Source of the DNA: Virgibacillus sp. NKC19-16
GTDB lineage: Bacteria; Bacillota; Bacilli; Bacillales; Amphibacillaceae
Reading direction: 5' to 3'
Assembly (NCBI RefSeq): GCF_021560035.1
Contig: NZ_CP074373.1
Location: forward strand, 2,042,001 to 2,106,000
DNA: 64,000 bases
Shown: piece by piece, positions 55,548 to 64,000 of the stretch
Layout: the number at the start of each line of letters is the position of its first letter
Numbering within the stretch: position 1 is the stretch's first letter
Notes under the pieces: generated by a model
What the model was told of the DNA's origin: nothing
The model's database searches: none
The model's input: only the letters and a program-made list of their open reading frames with translations
Made by a program: the position numbers and the translations under genes

Positions 55548-57863
55548 TCACATAAAATCGTATGGCGTAATTTCTTTTTCGGTTTCTGACTCCTCCACCA
55601 ACGCTTGCGGAAGACCCGCGATCCTTTCTGTTAATTGTTCTTTTAAATTTGTATATCGCTTATTAGTATCCATTGTCCGTACGCCTCGCAGGAATGCTTG
55701 CTCTTGTCCGCAAATAATCAGTGACTCTTTGCTTCTTGTAATTGCTGTATAGAGTAGATTTTTACGAAGCATGCGATTGTAAGTGGAAGCAACCGGCAGA
55801 ATAACAATTGGGAATTCGCTGCCCTGTGATTTATGAATCGACACACAATACGCATGCATGATATTCACATAGTCTTTACGCTCATAAACCACTTCTTTAT
55901 CTTCAAATAATATGACTATTTGTTCAACGTTTTCCTTATTTTCATCTTCCTCAAATATAGCAGCTACTTCTCCGATATCTCCATTATAAACCCCATGTTC
56001 CGGTTGATTAACAAGTTGCAAGACTTTGTCACCAACCCGGTAGATGACCTCGTTAAATTTTACTTCCCTTCTTCTGGATGTCTTAGGATTAATCAACTGC
56101 TGAAGCTCTTTATTGATCATTGTAATCCCTGCTTTTGTTCGATACATTGGTGCTAGCACTTGAATATCTTTGACGTCAATTCCTTTTTCCATTGCTCTTG
56201 AAAAAATGGTCATAATCACGTCAAGCATCTGTTGTTCATTACATGGAATAAAGCTGAAATCTTTATCATTTTGCAATGTTATTTCAGCATCATTTTTAAT
56301 TTCATGCGCAAGATGAATGATTTTGGAACCTTCTTTTTGACGGTATACCTCATGAAGGCTAACAAATGGTATGCGTTCACTCTTTAATAAATCAGATAAA
56401 ACCTGACCTGGCCCCACCGAGGGAAGCTGGTCTTCATCACCAACGATTAGGACTTGCATGTCATCCGGTATTGCTTTGAAAAGATTATTGGCTAACCAAA
56501 TATCTACCATGGAGAATTCATCAATAATTAAAAACTTTCCTGACAGCGGCTCATTTTGATTTTTTTCAAATCCATTCTTCCCATCCCAGCCTAGCAGACG
56601 ATGGATGGTGACAGCAGGAAGACCTGTGGATTCAGTTAAACGCTTTGCAGCACGTCCTGTTGGTGCTGTTAAGACAAAAGGGAACGGTGTTTCACTGTCA
56701 TAATCACTAGGGTCCAGCGTGAGACTATTAATGGTCGCATACGCATTAAGAATACCTTTAATAACCGTTGTTTTGCCTGTCCCCGGTCCTCCTGTCAGAA
56801 TCATAACTTTAGAGTGCAGTGCTTGATTAATAGCCGCAAACTGTTCTTTCCCATAACTTAATACTTCGCTATCCTCTATATCACCGATTATTTTCATTAA
56901 TTCAGCTAAAGGAACATTCTCTTCCATCGGTTTATCGATAACCCTATTTAAATGGGATGCAAATCCGTCCTCAGCATAGTAGAGTGATGGCAGATAAATA
57001 TTTTCATCCTGGATAATAATGCGTTTCGTTGTATTTAAATCATTCAATCTATCAATGATTAATTCCTCGGATAAGGAATTATTCGAAAGCAAATCAAGCA
57101 TTTGTCTAACACAATGCTTTAGTGGTAAATAAACATGTCCATCCTGAATGCTTTTCTGCAGGACATAAATACACCCGGCACCAATGCGGTTTGGATGTGA
57201 CAGAGAAAGACCGTTTTGTCTCGCTATCTCGTCTGCAGTTTGAAACCCAAACCCTTCAATATCGAAAACATACTGATACGGATCCTCTTCCAAAATAGAG
57301 ATTGCATCTTCTTTATATTCTTGAAATATTTTCTGGGCCATTTTTAAACCTATACCGTACTTGGATAAATAGACAACAATTTGCTCAAAGCCTTGATTTT
57401 CCTGGAGACTCTTAGCCAATATGTCTGCTGTTTCCTGTTTTAAACCGGGGACATCTGCTAGTACGTCAGAATTGTTTAGGATTTTGGACACCGCGCCCTC
57501 ACCCAAATGTTTTACAATTCGACTAGCTGTCTTTTTCCCAACGCCATAAAATAAATCACTGGAAAGATAGGCAATCAGCCCGTCCTTCGTATCCGGAATA
57601 TACGTTTGATAGGACAAGACTTTATATTGCAGGCCGAACTTGGGATGTCGCTCGAAATCACCATAGAAGTAATAGGCTGTTTGTGTTTGAAGATTAGAAA
57701 AGTACCCTTTGGCAACAATTTCTTTTTCCTTATACTCCTCATTCGTATCCTGAACATTGATTTTTGCAATAGAAAAATGCTCTTTTTCATTATGAAAAAT
57801 CATATAGAGGAGCTCGCCTTTTATATATCCTTTTTCTTCATTAGATTGCCTGTCTAATCCCAT
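55548..57863 (-). CDS. recD2: RecD-like helicase RecD2
   Basis: A 5'-3' SF1B helicase (YrrC) acting at stalled forks and in repair, independent of RecBC. N-terminal OB and helix-hairpin-helix region (about 1-330), Walker A LTGGPGTGKTTVIKG, Walker B LIIDEFSMVD, and the C-terminal motif VSIHKSQGSEFPIVILP and LLYTAITRSK. 771 residues from ATG at 57863, GGGG eight bases upstream. Intact. Confidence 0.95.
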   Translation of the reverse strand: MGLDRQSNEEKGYIKGELLYMIFHNEKEHFSIAKINVQDTNEEYKEKEIVAKGYFSNLQTQTAYYFYGDFERHPKFGLQYKVLSYQTYIPDTKDGLIAYLSSDLFYGVGKKTASRIVKHLGEGAVSKILNNSDVLADVPGLKQETADILAKSLQENQGFEQIVVYLSKYGIGLKMAQKIFQEYKEDAISILEEDPYQYVFDIEGFGFQTADEIARQNGLSLSHPNRIGAGCIYVLQKSIQDGHVYLPLKHCVRQMLDLLSNNSLSEELIIDRLNDLNTTKRIIIQDENIYLPSLYYAEDGFASHLNRVIDKPMEENVPLAELMKIIGDIEDSEVLSYGKEQFAAINQALHSKVMILTGGPGTGKTTVIKGILNAYATINSLTLDPSDYDSETPFPFVLTAPTGRAAKRLTESTGLPAVTIHRLLGWDGKNGFEKNQNEPLSGKFLIIDEFSMVDIWLANNLFKAIPDDMQVLIVGDEDQLPSVGPGQVLSDLLKSERIPFVSLHEVYRQKEGSKIIHLAHEIKNDAEITLQNDKDFSFIPCNEQQMLDVIMTIFSRAMEKGIDVKDIQVLAPMYRTKAGITMINKELQQLINPKTSRRREVKFNEVIYRVGDKVLQLVNQPEHGVYNGDIGEVAAIFEEDENKENVEQIVILFEDKEVVYERKDYVNIMHAYCVSIHKSQGSEFPIVILPVASTYNRMLRKNLLYTAITRSKESLIICGQEQAFLRGVRTMDTNKRYTNLKEQLTERIAGLPQALVEESETEKEITPYDFM

Positions 57864-57889
57864 CAAAACAACCCCAAATCTCGCGTTTC

Positions 57890-58546
57890 TTATTTCATTG
57901 CTTCTTCCACATTTTTCTTTCCGTTCGCTGCCAGCAAATGATCTGGTTGTATACGTAACGCCTCATCAAAATGCCTTAATGCTTCACTTACGTTTTCATT
58001 AAATAAAGCAATAACCCCCAGATTATAATGTGCGTCACTATGCTCCGGATTCTTTTTCAACACTTGCTTAAAAATGGGTTCAGCCTCTTTAATGTGATCA
58101 CTTTGTGCAAGTGCAAGTCCATATTGAAATTTCACTTCTTCATCTTCCGGATCCAGTTCTGTTGCTCTTAGAAGATATGGCAAAGCGAGTTTATAGTGTT
58201 CTTGATGTTGAAGTGTCATTCCCAGCAGGTAATACACATCACTTTCTTCAAGCCCTAATTCAATCGCCTTTTGGAAATTTTCCTGTGCTTTTGGGTAGAT
58301 TGATTCTTCGAAATAAAGATTTCCAAGTCCATAATAGGCTGTAGCTGCATGTGAATCTAAGCTGATCGCTTTTTCAAAAAAACGCTGTGCACGAGTCAGG
58401 TCACCCGCATGCAATAGTAAATTACCAAAATTAATATAGCCAACCGGATCGTCAGGATGTTCTTCGATTATCTCTGAAAAGATACCGGCAGCCTCTTCAT
58501 ATTTATTTTCCTTCATATAATTAATAGCCTGTTCGTTTTTATCCAT
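57890..58546 (-). CDS. yrrB: Tetratricopeptide repeat protein (YrrB)
   Basis: A 218-residue protein made of about six TPR units (AINYMKENKYEEAAGIFSEII, PVGYINFGNLLLHAGDLTRAQRFFEKAI, and so on). Such proteins mediate protein contacts; the partner is not known. Lies between mnmA and recD2 as yrrB does in B. subtilis. Confidence 0.9.
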   Translation of the reverse strand: MDKNEQAINYMKENKYEEAAGIFSEIIEEHPDDPVGYINFGNLLLHAGDLTRAQRFFEKAISLDSHAATAYYGLGNLYFEESIYPKAQENFQKAIELGLEESDVYYLLGMTLQHQEHYKLALPYLLRATELDPEDEEVKFQYGLALAQSDHIKEAEPIFKQVLKKNPEHSDAHYNLGVIALFNENVSEALRHFDEALRIQPDHLLAANGKKNVEEAMK

Positions 58547-58562
58547 GAAAAGAACCCCTTAT

Positions 58563-59675
<1,113 letters not shown>

Positions 59676-59690
59676 TTAAATCACTTTCCT

Positions 59691-60833
59691 TTATGAACTT
59701 AATCGTTTTATAATTTTTGAAACTCTTCTTGCTGCTTCTTTTACATTTTCCGTTGTATTATATATACCAAAGCTAAAACGAATTGAATTCGTTGTACATG
59801 CATTATTTTCACCAAACATCGCGGACAGAACATGAGATGGCTCTACAGAACCGGCAGTGCATGCACTTCCACTAGATGCAGCAATTCCTTCCAGATCTAG
59901 ATTAGTTAATAGGGTTTCCACATTCATACCCAGGAAACTTACATTCACAATGGAAGCTATCGTTGAATCATAGTCACCATTCACTTCAAAGTCAATGTTA
60001 TTTATTCTTAATTCTTCCAAAAACGCATCCTTATAACGTTGATAATTTTCTCTTCTTTCTTCCTTGTTCTCCATTGCCAGTTCAACCGCTTTTTTAAAAC
60101 CAGTTGCTCCTACTACATTTTCGGTCCCCGGCCGACGTTTTCTCTCCTGTTCTCCACCAAATTGCAGCGCATTTAATTTAACATCTTCAGCTACATATAG
60201 AAAACCAATCCCCTTGGGGCCATTAATTTTATGAGCTGACACGGTTAACATATCTATTCCAATAGCCTTCACATCTATATCCATCAGACCAAAAGCTTGT
60301 ACCCCATCTGTGTGAAAATAGGCTTGATGACTATTCAGCAATTCGCCAATTTCTTCAATTGGTTGAACAACCCCTGTCTCATTATTTACGAACATGATTG
60401 AAACAAGTATCGTCTTATCTGTTAATGCTTCTTTTAGATCAGCTAACGCTATTTTTCCATCTTCATAAACAGGTAAATACGTTACTTCAAAACCCTGTTT
60501 TTCCAAGTTTTCTACTGTGTGCAGTGTTGCATGGTGTTCTATTCTGGTTGTAATAATGTGGTTCCCTTTATGCCTATTACCCATTGCAGTGCCAATAAGT
60601 GCCAAGTTATCAGCCTCTGTTCCTCCACTTGTAAAAATGATTTCTTTTTCATTCGCATGGATGCTACTAGCCATTACACGCCTTGCCACATCCAATTGCT
60701 GTCTTGCTTTTCGACCAAAGGCATGAACACTGGACGGGTTACCAAATACTTCCGCGTATACCGGATACATGGCATCAATCACTGCTTTATCCATTGGGGT
60801 TGTTGCCGCATGATCCATATAGATTTGTTCCAT
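59691..60833 (-). CDS. yrvO: Cysteine desulfurase (IscS/YrvO family)
   Basis: A pyridoxal-phosphate enzyme that moves sulfur from cysteine to a protein persulfide. NETGVVQPIEEI, the PLP lysine in TVSAHKINGPKG, and the active-site Cys in SGSACTAGSVEPSHVL are present. 380 residues. Adjacent to mnmA, so probably the tRNA-thiolation desulfurase YrvO. Named iscS in many annotations. Confidence 0.95.
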   Translation of the reverse strand: MEQIYMDHAATTPMDKAVIDAMYPVYAEVFGNPSSVHAFGRKARQQLDVARRVMASSIHANEKEIIFTSGGTEADNLALIGTAMGNRHKGNHIITTRIEHHATLHTVENLEKQGFEVTYLPVYEDGKIALADLKEALTDKTILVSIMFVNNETGVVQPIEEIGELLNSHQAYFHTDGVQAFGLMDIDVKAIGIDMLTVSAHKINGPKGIGFLYVAEDVKLNALQFGGEQERKRRPGTENVVGATGFKKAVELAMENKEERRENYQRYKDAFLEELRINNIDFEVNGDYDSTIASIVNVSFLGMNVETLLTNLDLEGIAASSGSACTAGSVEPSHVLSAMFGENNACTTNSIRFSFGIYNTTENVKEAARRVSKIIKRLSS

Positions 60834-60868
60834 AACTACATTTCCTTCCTATTTCTAGAGGTCAGATG

Positions 60869-60930
60869 CCGGAAGTCAGATTAGTGAAATCAGCGAAATA
60901 GCCGATTTCACTAATCTCAATTTCTTCCGG
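60869..60930. other. Large stem-loop upstream of the desulfurase gene
   Basis: A perfect 14-bp inner stem, AGATTAGTGAAATC (60878-60891) with GATTTCACTAATCT (60904-60917), inside a 7-bp outer stem CCGGAAG (60869-60875) and CTTCCGG (60924-60930). It lies 36 bases before the yrvO start on the minus strand. No T-run follows on that side. Could be a 5'-UTR regulator or cruciform; no known riboswitch recognised. Confidence 0.6.
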
Positions 60931-60952
60931 GATTTTAACTTTCTTATTAAAT

Positions 60953-61280
60953 GGCTCTTTTCGTACGCAATGTTGCTTAAAATTTATAAACTGTGACGTA
61001 TCTTGAAATTAAGATTAATGCTTTTTACCCCGCTACAGAAATACATTCCGCTTTCCGCGGGCGGCTGGTGAGCCTCCTTGTGCTGGCGCACTGCGGAGTC
61101 TCACCGAGGCCTTTCCTCCCGCCGGAGTCTCCATGTATTTCCTCCGCTAATGTTGTGTTTACTGCCTTTAAACTGCATTAGTAATCAATATTCAAAACAT
61201 AACCTCCCCACCAGTTCGGGGTCAGCGAAGGGTTATGTCTCAGTTTATATCTTTTGTGTCACAACAAAACTTTTAAAAAC
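60953..61280. repeat. Interspersed palindromic repeat, copy C (expanded)
   Basis: The third copy, about 330 bp, between cymR and yrvO. Left edge GGCTCTTTTCGTA...TGTTGCT and ATAAACTGTGACGTATCTTGA match copies A and B; GCTTTCCGCGGGCGGCTGGTGAGCC matches the core of A; the right edge CAGTTTATATCTTTTGTG is the inverted form of the left. An extra hairpin lies inside (ACATAACC 61197-61204 with GGTTATGT 61231-61238, inner CCCC/GGGG). No reading frame in it resembles a protein. Confidence 0.8.
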
Positions 61281-61286
61281 AGCATA

Positions 61287-61706
61287 TTAAATATAAAACA
61301 TATATGCTTCCTGTGGTCTATCATCATTATGATGACTTAAATCATCCAAGGTTGTCGTATCAAGCACGTCTTTTACTGCATCACGGATTCGCATCCACAG
61401 TGCCTGTTTTGCCGGCTCTTCATTTTCGATTCCTTCTACTGGTGTGATAGGACCTTCTAGCACACGAATAATATCTCCGGCCGTAATTTCCTTTGGATCA
61501 TTTGCTAATACGTAGCCCCCGTATGCACCGCGAACACTTTTGACAAGGCCTGCGTTACGGAGTGGTGATGCAAGCTGTTCTAAATAATGTTCTGACAGGT
61601 TATTCTCATGTGCAATCGACTTAAGTGATGTCGGGCTATTTCCATGTTTTTTTGCTAAAGCAATCATTATCGTTAAACCGTATTTTCCTTTGGTTGAAAT
61701 TTTCAA
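61287..61706 (-). CDS. cymR: Cysteine metabolism repressor CymR
   Basis: An Rrf2-family repressor of cysteine uptake and synthesis, acting with CysK as sensor. It begins (M)KISTKGKYGLTIMIALAKKHG, with NNLSEHYLEQLASPLRNAGLVKSVRGAYGGYVLA forming the winged helix, and ends EAYMFYI as in B. subtilis. It lacks the Fe-S cysteines of IscR. TTG at 61706 has GAGGTG 6 bases upstream. 139 residues. Located ahead of yrvO-mnmA. Confidence 0.96.
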   Translation of the reverse strand: MKISTKGKYGLTIMIALAKKHGNSPTSLKSIAHENNLSEHYLEQLASPLRNAGLVKSVRGAYGGYVLANDPKEITAGDIIRVLEGPITPVEGIENEEPAKQALWMRIRDAVKDVLDTTTLDDLSHHNDDRPQEAYMFYI

Positions 61707-61767
61707 TACATACACCTCTATTATTCATTCAATTCATTTCATTATCAGTAGACATTTAATACATGAT

Positions 61768-61776
61768 ATTATAGCA
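61768..61776 (-). promoter_or_regulatory. Candidate extended -10 promoter of cymR
   Basis: TGC-TATAAT on the minus strand, about 60 bases before the cymR start. No good -35 box is seen. Confidence 0.5.
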
Positions 61777-61847
61777 TGAAATCACTACTTCTTGCATTTT
61801 ATCAGTATTAAATGAACAAACTATTATTTTTATAAAGGAAGTTATGA

Positions 61848-63125
61848 ATGAAACAAACACCACTTGCCTTAGCTATGAGGCCTGCACATATAGAAGATAT
61901 TATCGGTCAGGAACATCTTGTTGGTGAAGGTAAAATTTTAAATCGTATGGTACAAGCAGAACGCCTAGCCTCCATGATATTATTCGGCCCACCCGGGACT
62001 GGAAAGACATCTATGGCAGTAGCATTAGCAAAAAGTCTGGACATGCCAGTAAAGATGCTTAATGCTGTTGCTGATAAAAAGAAAGATATGGAGATTGTTG
62101 TTGAAGAAGCAAAAATGATGGGACAGGTTGTTCTGGTTTTAGATGAGGTTCATCGACTGGATAAGGCAAAACAGGATTTCCTGCTCCCCCACCTGGAAAG
62201 TAATATAGTTACATTGATCGGCTGTACAACAAGTAATCCATATCACTCAATTAATCCTGCAATCAGAAGCAGATGTCATCTCTTTGAATTACATCCATTA
62301 AAAGCTTCTCATATACATACTGCAGTAAATCGTGCGATGGAAGATACAACAGACGGTTACGGAAATAAAAACCTGATGATCACAGATGAAGCAATGGATC
62401 ATTTTGCCGGTAGTGCAAATGGGGATATACGTGCAGCCTTAAATGGACTTGAATTAGCCGTTTCTTCCACACCTAAAAACCAGGAAGGTCAAATTGTGAT
62501 TAATTTGGACACAGCCGAGGAATGTATGCAAAAGAAAAGCTTTTCACATGATAAAGGAGGAGATGCGCACTATGATGTTCTGTCAGCTTTTCAAAAGTCG
62601 ATTCGCGGCAGTGATGTTGATGCAGCTCTCCACTACTTAGGCAGATTAATTGAAGCAGGAGATCTGGAGTCTATTGCACGCCGTATGATCGTAACAGCAT
62701 ATGAAGATATCGGTATTGCCAGTCCACAAGCCGGTCCTCGCGCGGTTGCGGCCGTTCAGGCAGCAGAGCGATTAGGCTTTCCAGAGGCGAGAATTCCGTT
62801 AGCTGTAGCCATTGTGGAATTATGTCTATCACCAAAATCAAACACAGCTTATAAAGCCCTTGACGCGGCATTAGCTGATATTCATAGTGGAAAAAGCGGG
62901 GAGGTCCCAGCACATTTAAAAGATTCACATTACCAAGGGGCCAAAGTACTCGGCAGGGGCAATACCTACCAATATCCGCATAACTATGAGAACAACTGGG
63001 TGAATCAACAGTATCTACCTGATTCTATAAAAAATAAACACTATTACCACCCAAAAAATTCAAGTAAATTTGAAAAAGCTATCAAACAAGTTTATGAAAA
63101 AATTCAGCATGATAAAAACAAGTAG
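61848..63125 (+). CDS. rarA: Replication-associated recombination protein A (RarA/MgsA)
   Basis: An AAA+ ATPase related to clamp-loader subunits, acting at stalled replication forks. Walker A FGPPGTGKTS, Walker B LVLDEVHRLDK, sensor 1 GCTTSNP, and the tetramerisation domain (ARRMIVTAYEDIGIASPQA) are present. 425 residues; ATG at 61848 after AAAGGAAG. Divergent from cymR, the normal arrangement. Confidence 0.96.
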   Translation: MKQTPLALAMRPAHIEDIIGQEHLVGEGKILNRMVQAERLASMILFGPPGTGKTSMAVALAKSLDMPVKMLNAVADKKKDMEIVVEEAKMMGQVVLVLDEVHRLDKAKQDFLLPHLESNIVTLIGCTTSNPYHSINPAIRSRCHLFELHPLKASHIHTAVNRAMEDTTDGYGNKNLMITDEAMDHFAGSANGDIRAALNGLELAVSSTPKNQEGQIVINLDTAEECMQKKSFSHDKGGDAHYDVLSAFQKSIRGSDVDAALHYLGRLIEAGDLESIARRMIVTAYEDIGIASPQAGPRAVAAVQAAERLGFPEARIPLAVAIVELCLSPKSNTAYKALDAALADIHSGKSGEVPAHLKDSHYQGAKVLGRGNTYQYPHNYENNWVNQQYLPDSIKNKHYYHPKNSSKFEKAIKQVYEKIQHDKNK

Positions 63126-63210
63126 GTATAATTCCTTTTTCATATGGTAATAATACGTAGTAAATATCAAATCTATGTAATTATGTTATCAGAAAAAGGA
63201 GTTGAACATA

Positions 63211-63879
63211 TTGGTGAAAGTCAGACAGGATGCCTGGTCACATGAAGATGATCTATTATTGGCAGAAACAGTTCTGCGCCACATTAGAGAAGGCAGCACA
63301 CAGTTAAATGCATTTGAAGAAGTCGGTGACAAATTAAATCGTACATCAGCAGCTTGCGGATTTCGCTGGAACGCAGAAGTTCGTATGAAATACGATAATG
63401 CTATTGATCTTGCAAAAAGGCAGCGTAAAGAGAAGAAACGGGCTATGCTAGGAACAACACAACAATCAAGAAAAAGAGTATCACTTCCTCAAAATAACGA
63501 GGAAGACACAATTGATGAAGAAGCAGATACGCATACAATTCCTGTAATAGAAGAGCCTTCTATTACCATGGACATGGTTATTAAATTTTTACGGGAAGTC
63601 AAAAAAGACTATCATGCTTCCAATCAATCAAAAGCATCGCTTGAGCACACACAAAAAGAGAATATGGAATTGAAAGAGCAAGTACAATCACTGGAGAAAC
63701 AATTGGCACAGACGGAAAAACAGCTGTCTACAATTCAGGAAGATTATCAAGTATTTATTCAAATCATGGAAAGAGCCAGAAAAATGACTGTTCTTGATGA
63801 TCAGGGAACAATGCCAACACCGGCATTCCGTATGGACAAAAATGGGAACTTGCAGCAATTGGCGCAAGGTTCCAATTAA
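63211..63879 (+). CDS. RsfA-family transcriptional regulator
   Basis: A 222-residue RsfA/YlbO-type regulator; RsfA is a forespore-specific modulator of sigma-F genes. The N-terminal Myb-like domain reads VRQDAWSHEDDLLLAETVLRHIREGSTQLNAFEEVG and NRTSAACGFRWNAEVR; the C-terminal half is a coiled coil (NMELKEQVQSLEKQLAQTEKQLSTIQ). TTG at 63211 with AAAGGAG upstream. Which paralogue (RsfA or YlbO) cannot be decided here. Confidence 0.88.
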   Translation: MVKVRQDAWSHEDDLLLAETVLRHIREGSTQLNAFEEVGDKLNRTSAACGFRWNAEVRMKYDNAIDLAKRQRKEKKRAMLGTTQQSRKRVSLPQNNEEDTIDEEADTHTIPVIEEPSITMDMVIKFLREVKKDYHASNQSKASLEHTQKENMELKEQVQSLEKQLAQTEKQLSTIQEDYQVFIQIMERARKMTVLDDQGTMPTPAFRMDKNGNLQQLAQGSN

Positions 63880-63883
63880 CTTT

Positions 63884-63939
63884 AAAAAACGGACTATGTT
63901 GTTACGCTCAAATAGCGGAGAACAACGTAGTCCGTTTTT
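63884..63939 (+). terminator. Terminator after the RsfA-like gene
   Basis: A long stem, AAAACGGACTATGTTGTT with AACAACGTAGTCCGTTTTT (one mismatch), inner CGCT/AGCG, followed by T-rich sequence. A-rich on its left side too, so it may serve a gene arriving from the right. Confidence 0.85.
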
Positions 63940-63953
63940 ATTTATGTATACTA

Positions 63954-64000
63954 TTAATCCCGATCGTGCCGTCCAGTTGTAAGTTTTGATCCCGCTTTAG
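63954..64000 (-). CDS. Possible 3' end of a gene entering from the right (unidentified)
   Basis: On the minus strand an open frame from the window edge ends with TAA at 63954-63956 (tail KLTTGRHDRD), just before a bidirectional-looking terminator. In B. subtilis yrvM/tcdA lies on this side of rarA. Fifteen codons are too few to identify it. Confidence 0.25.
   Translation of the reverse strand, partial: KAGSKLTTGRHDRD

Noticed and set aside
60993-61290. Two overlapping plus-strand open frames in the cymR-yrvO gap
   Set aside because: They lie within repeat copy C, have Cys/Ser/Leu-rich translations typical of noncoding GC-rich palindromes, and lack ribosome sites.

Overview
The window is ordinary chromosomal core of a spore-forming, low-GC member of the Bacillaceae. 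Its AT-rich sequence, the order of its genes and the presence of a complete Mrp antiporter operon suggest a halotolerant or alkalitolerant genus of the Oceanobacillus/Virgibacillus/Lentibacillus type; this placement is inferred from gene order and protein similarity remembered from Bacillus subtilis, not from a search. No tRNA, rRNA, CRISPR or prophage was seen.

Layout. 1-11.1 kb (minus strand): the 5' end of glyQ behind a glycine-type T-box leader, then recO-yqzL-era, dgkA-ybeY, a decayed yqfF/pgpH, phoH-yqfD-yqfC, yqfB-floA-nfeD and yqeY-rpsU. 11.2-23.4 kb (minus): deoC-rsmE-prmA-dnaJ-dnaK-grpE-hrcA with a CIRCE operator, then lepA, yqxA-spoIIP and gpr. 23.5-27.1 kb: rpsT (plus), an intact IS1182-family element, holA (minus) and the tiny gene yqzM (plus). 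27.1-35.9 kb (minus): the comEA-comEB-comEC competence operon and the cluster yqeG-yqeH-aroE-yhbY-nadD-yqeK-rsfS-yqeM (ribosome assembly, NAD and shikimate). 36-45 kb (plus): sda with DnaA boxes, mrpABCDEFG, a second murE-like gene and an uninterrupted sigK. 45-61.7 kb (minus): mtnN, yrrS, greA, udk, trmR, mltG, the alaS-yrzL-ruvX-yrzB operon with an alanine-type T-box, yrrI, a zinc-ribbon gene, recD2, a TPR gene, mnmA, iscS and cymR. 61.8-64 kb (plus): rarA and an rsfA-family regulator.

How the genes connect. Several functional sets stand side by side: the heat-shock operon autoregulated by HrcA/CIRCE; the sporulation set (yqfC, yqfD, spoIIP, gpr, sda, sigK, the RsfA-like gene), with Sda coupling replication state to sporulation; sulfur transfer to tRNA (CymR, IscS, MnmA); and DNA uptake (ComEA/EC plus ComEB). 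The order closely follows B. subtilis but lacks genes normally found at these sites: cdd between dgkA and era, mtaB next to rsmE, comER, pbpI, and trhP1/trhP2 next to trmR.

The most notable observations are an apparent one-base deletion in a T6 run near the 5' end of mrpA that separates the good start site from the rest of the gene; a pgpH (c-di-AMP phosphodiesterase family) pseudogene; an IS1182 copy inserted exactly in the loop of the shared rpsT/holA terminator with an 8-bp target duplication; and three related copies of a palindromic interspersed repeat, one lying between the alaS T-box terminator and the alaS start codon. I found no clear candidate for an entirely new multi-gene system.
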